5,653 nt of DNA from an uncultured Sutterella sp. (GTDB lineage Bacteria; Pseudomonadota; Gammaproteobacteria; Burkholderiales; Burkholderiaceae_F). Under the pieces are notes generated by a model that was not told the origin of the DNA, did no database searches, and saw only the letters and a list, made by a program, of their open reading frames with translations. Below, piece by piece: positions 4,474 through 5,653 of this stretch (position 1 is its first letter; each line of letters begins with the position of its first letter). The stretch spans positions 1-5,653 of the forward strand of contig CAJJMF010000164.1 of the NCBI GenBank assembly GCA_905192805.1, given 5' to 3'. The translations under genes were made by a program, and so were the position numbers.

Positions 4474-4603
4474 TCGTTTGGATCTCCTCTAGGCATCGCC
4501 ACTGGGTTTAAACGCCGGCGGCGTTGGTCTGGGCGATACCGGTAAAAACGTCTGAGTATTATCACACACTTGAGCGTGCTCTCGCTATGCTTTCCGGGGT
4601 GGC
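4474..4603 (-). promoter_or_regulatory. Intergenic region with a possible extended -10 promoter
   Basis: The 130-nt gap before the 531-residue TPR gene contains, on the minus strand, TGTGATAAT, an extended -10 (GATAAT complement at 4558-4563) with no recognisable -35. Transcription would start near 4551, giving a leader of about 78 nt. That leader holds a hairpin AACGCC-GCC-GGCGTT (4511-4525) with no U-tract, then the SD AGAGGAG. The gene could also be co-transcribed with its upstream neighbour, since no terminator is seen here. Confidence 0.35.
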
Positions 4604-5572
4604 TTAGCCAAAAATACCGCTCGAGGTCTTAGGGGAAAACGCTACCATGGGCGTTGCCTCGGGCCAGCGCTCCCGCTGCAACACCCAGGGACTATGCGAG
4701 CGAGCGGGTTGCTGAGGGTCAATCTGAGCGATCGCCACCACCTCGTCGGCTAAGAGGGGCGCCACCCGGACTGTATTGGGATCCACCCAATCGTAACGAT
4801 CCTCTGAGACGTGTGAGAGAAAATGGGTATAGGGCATGCGCACCACGTCGTGTCCAAAGACGTTTTGAAAGAGCACCTCCCAGGTGAGGGTCGACTCGTC
4901 TAAGCTCCCTTTACTGTGCGTGAGCGCATCCCGCATCACATAGGGAGTGACGGGGAAGAGTTGCACTTTGTGGCACTGCGCAACGAAAAGGCCCGCAGGT
5001 GCGTTATCCGTTGGCGCTTCAAATTTCAACCGCACTCCTTTGCCACTTTCAAAGCGATGGCGTAAGAGTTGGGAAAAACGCTGCACGGGGTCAAACCCCG
5101 CAAAGACCCAGTCCAAGTCCGCGCGCTCAAAGGCCACATCGTGCCAGCGTCCCACCGTGGGAATCAAAAAAAACGGGGCTTTTTGCGTTTGATGGCGCAG
5201 TGCTCGTAAGGAGCGCAACGTCAACGATTGCCAGGGAAAATCCCGCGTAAAGCGTTCAAGGGGCAAATTCACCGGTCGATCCGACCCCATTTCGTACGTA
5301 ATCTGGGGCACTTTATAGGCGTTGGTAAAGCGCACGATAAAGCCAATGAGGGATTGCCAGTCGTCTCGGGTGGTGGGTAAATTCACGGTGATTTGGTAGC
5401 TCTTATGCGCCAAATTCCAGCGTAAATAAAAGGGCTGTGTCGCGTCCACATGGCTCATGGCCATCACGCCGCCCGAGCGCAGTACCCACTCTAAGGGCGT
5501 GGCCACGGGCAAGTTTTTCGTCGACACATCGCGCACCCCCGCCTCGAGCCGTAAGAGGGCGTCGATCGTCAC
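4604..5572 (-). CDS. DUF4299-like protein, start unresolved
   Basis: 322 residues if begun at GTG 5570-5572 (MTIDALLRLE...). From memory the layout resembles DUF4299 proteins: an N-terminal FY-(I/L)-K segment followed by a TIDxLLxL helix, then YQITVNLPTTRDDWQSLIGFI (58-78), a middle HDVAFERADLDWVF segment (144-157), and a C-terminal part with VQLFPVTPYV (208-217) and FLSHVSEDRYDWVDPNTVRV (254-273). The function of that family is unknown, and I cannot check the match. No signal peptide or membrane helix is seen. The GTG lacks an SD, and the frame stays open for 27 more codons to the window edge, including FRFYLKS, so translation probably begins upstream. It ends at TAA 4604-4606 and is followed by the TPR gene on the same strand. 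The frame and strand are secure, the family name moderately so. Confidence 0.7.
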   Translation of the reverse strand: MTIDALLRLEAGVRDVSTKNLPVATPLEWVLRSGGVMAMSHVDATQPFYLRWNLAHKSYQITVNLPTTRDDWQSLIGFIVRFTNAYKVPQITYEMGSDRPVNLPLERFTRDFPWQSLTLRSLRALRHQTQKAPFFLIPTVGRWHDVAFERADLDWVFAGFDPVQRFSQLLRHRFESGKGVRLKFEAPTDNAPAGLFVAQCHKVQLFPVTPYVMRDALTHSKGSLDESTLTWEVLFQNVFGHDVVRMPYTHFLSHVSEDRYDWVDPNTVRVAPLLADEVVAIAQIDPQQPARSHSPWVLQRERWPEATPMVAFSPKTSSGIFG

Positions 5573-5653
5573 GTCGCGCGGGGCAACGGGAGACTTGAGA
5601 TAGAACCTAAACTCCGCAAAAATTTTATAAACAGCAAAAAATAATTCTTTATC
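5573..5653 (-). other. AT-rich start region of the DUF4299-like gene, mixed signals
   Basis: On the minus strand this reads as 27 open codons in frame with the gene at 5572, ending FRFYLKSPVAPRD. It also looks like a promoter and leader: it is far richer in A and T than the gene body, and it contains TATAAA (complement at 5624-5629) and GCGGAG (SD-like, 5612-5617). No ATG, GTG or TTG lies in frame between that SD and 5572. A start at or just before FYLKS would therefore need a non-standard codon, a sequence error, or a gene that begins outside the window. Confidence 0.4.

Noticed and set aside
1..5653. CRISPR array, tRNA, rRNA or phage genes
   Set aside because: No short regularly spaced repeats, tRNA-like fold or conserved rRNA sequence was found, and none of the reading frames resembles phage functions.

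Overview
This 5.65-kb window reads entirely on the minus strand. Mid-range GC, AAGGA-type Shine-Dalgarno (SD) sites, U-tract terminators and one perfect FNR/CRP-type box (TTGAT-N4-ATCAA) suggest a facultatively anaerobic bacterium, perhaps a pseudomonadote. No gene in the window fixes the lineage, so this is a weak inference.

Layout in the direction of transcription (right to left): (1) 4604-5572 and probably beyond, a protein resembling the uncharacterised DUF4299 family, with an unresolved start. (2) 2878-4473, a 531-residue TPR-repeat protein whose central and C-terminal regions I cannot name. (3) 2640-2877, a termination zone with a perfect inverted repeat, a C-rich/G-poor rut-like stretch and a second imperfect hairpin. 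(4) 2618-2631, the FNR-type box, followed by a leader of nearly 400 nt carrying two successive intrinsic-terminator hairpins. (5) 1582-2205, FMN split-barrel (NimA/PNPOx-like) protein, copy B. (6) 1223-1368, a frameshifted remnant of a TPR gene. (7) 931-1219, a second copy of the leader with both hairpins, the second one decayed. (8) 271-930, FMN split-barrel protein, copy A. (9) 1-60, the first 20 codons of a TPR-like gene running off the left edge.

The main event is a direct tandem duplication with a period of about 1.3 kb (about 18-1219 and about 1326-2503). Each unit holds a structured leader, a flavin-fold gene, a structured intergenic spacer and the start of a TPR-like gene. The copies have diverged unevenly. 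Copy B keeps the FNR-type box region, strong hairpins and long U-tracts, but it has lost 22 internal residues and its TPR partner is dead. Copy A keeps the longer flavin-fold protein and an apparently open TPR partner, but it lacks the upstream promoter region and has weaker terminators.

The most interesting points are the duplicated double-terminator leader, which is a candidate cis-regulatory RNA, and the intrinsic terminator lying inside the 3' end of the copy B coding sequence, upstream of its stop codon. A joint role for the flavin-fold, TPR and DUF4299-like proteins is suggested only by their proximity.
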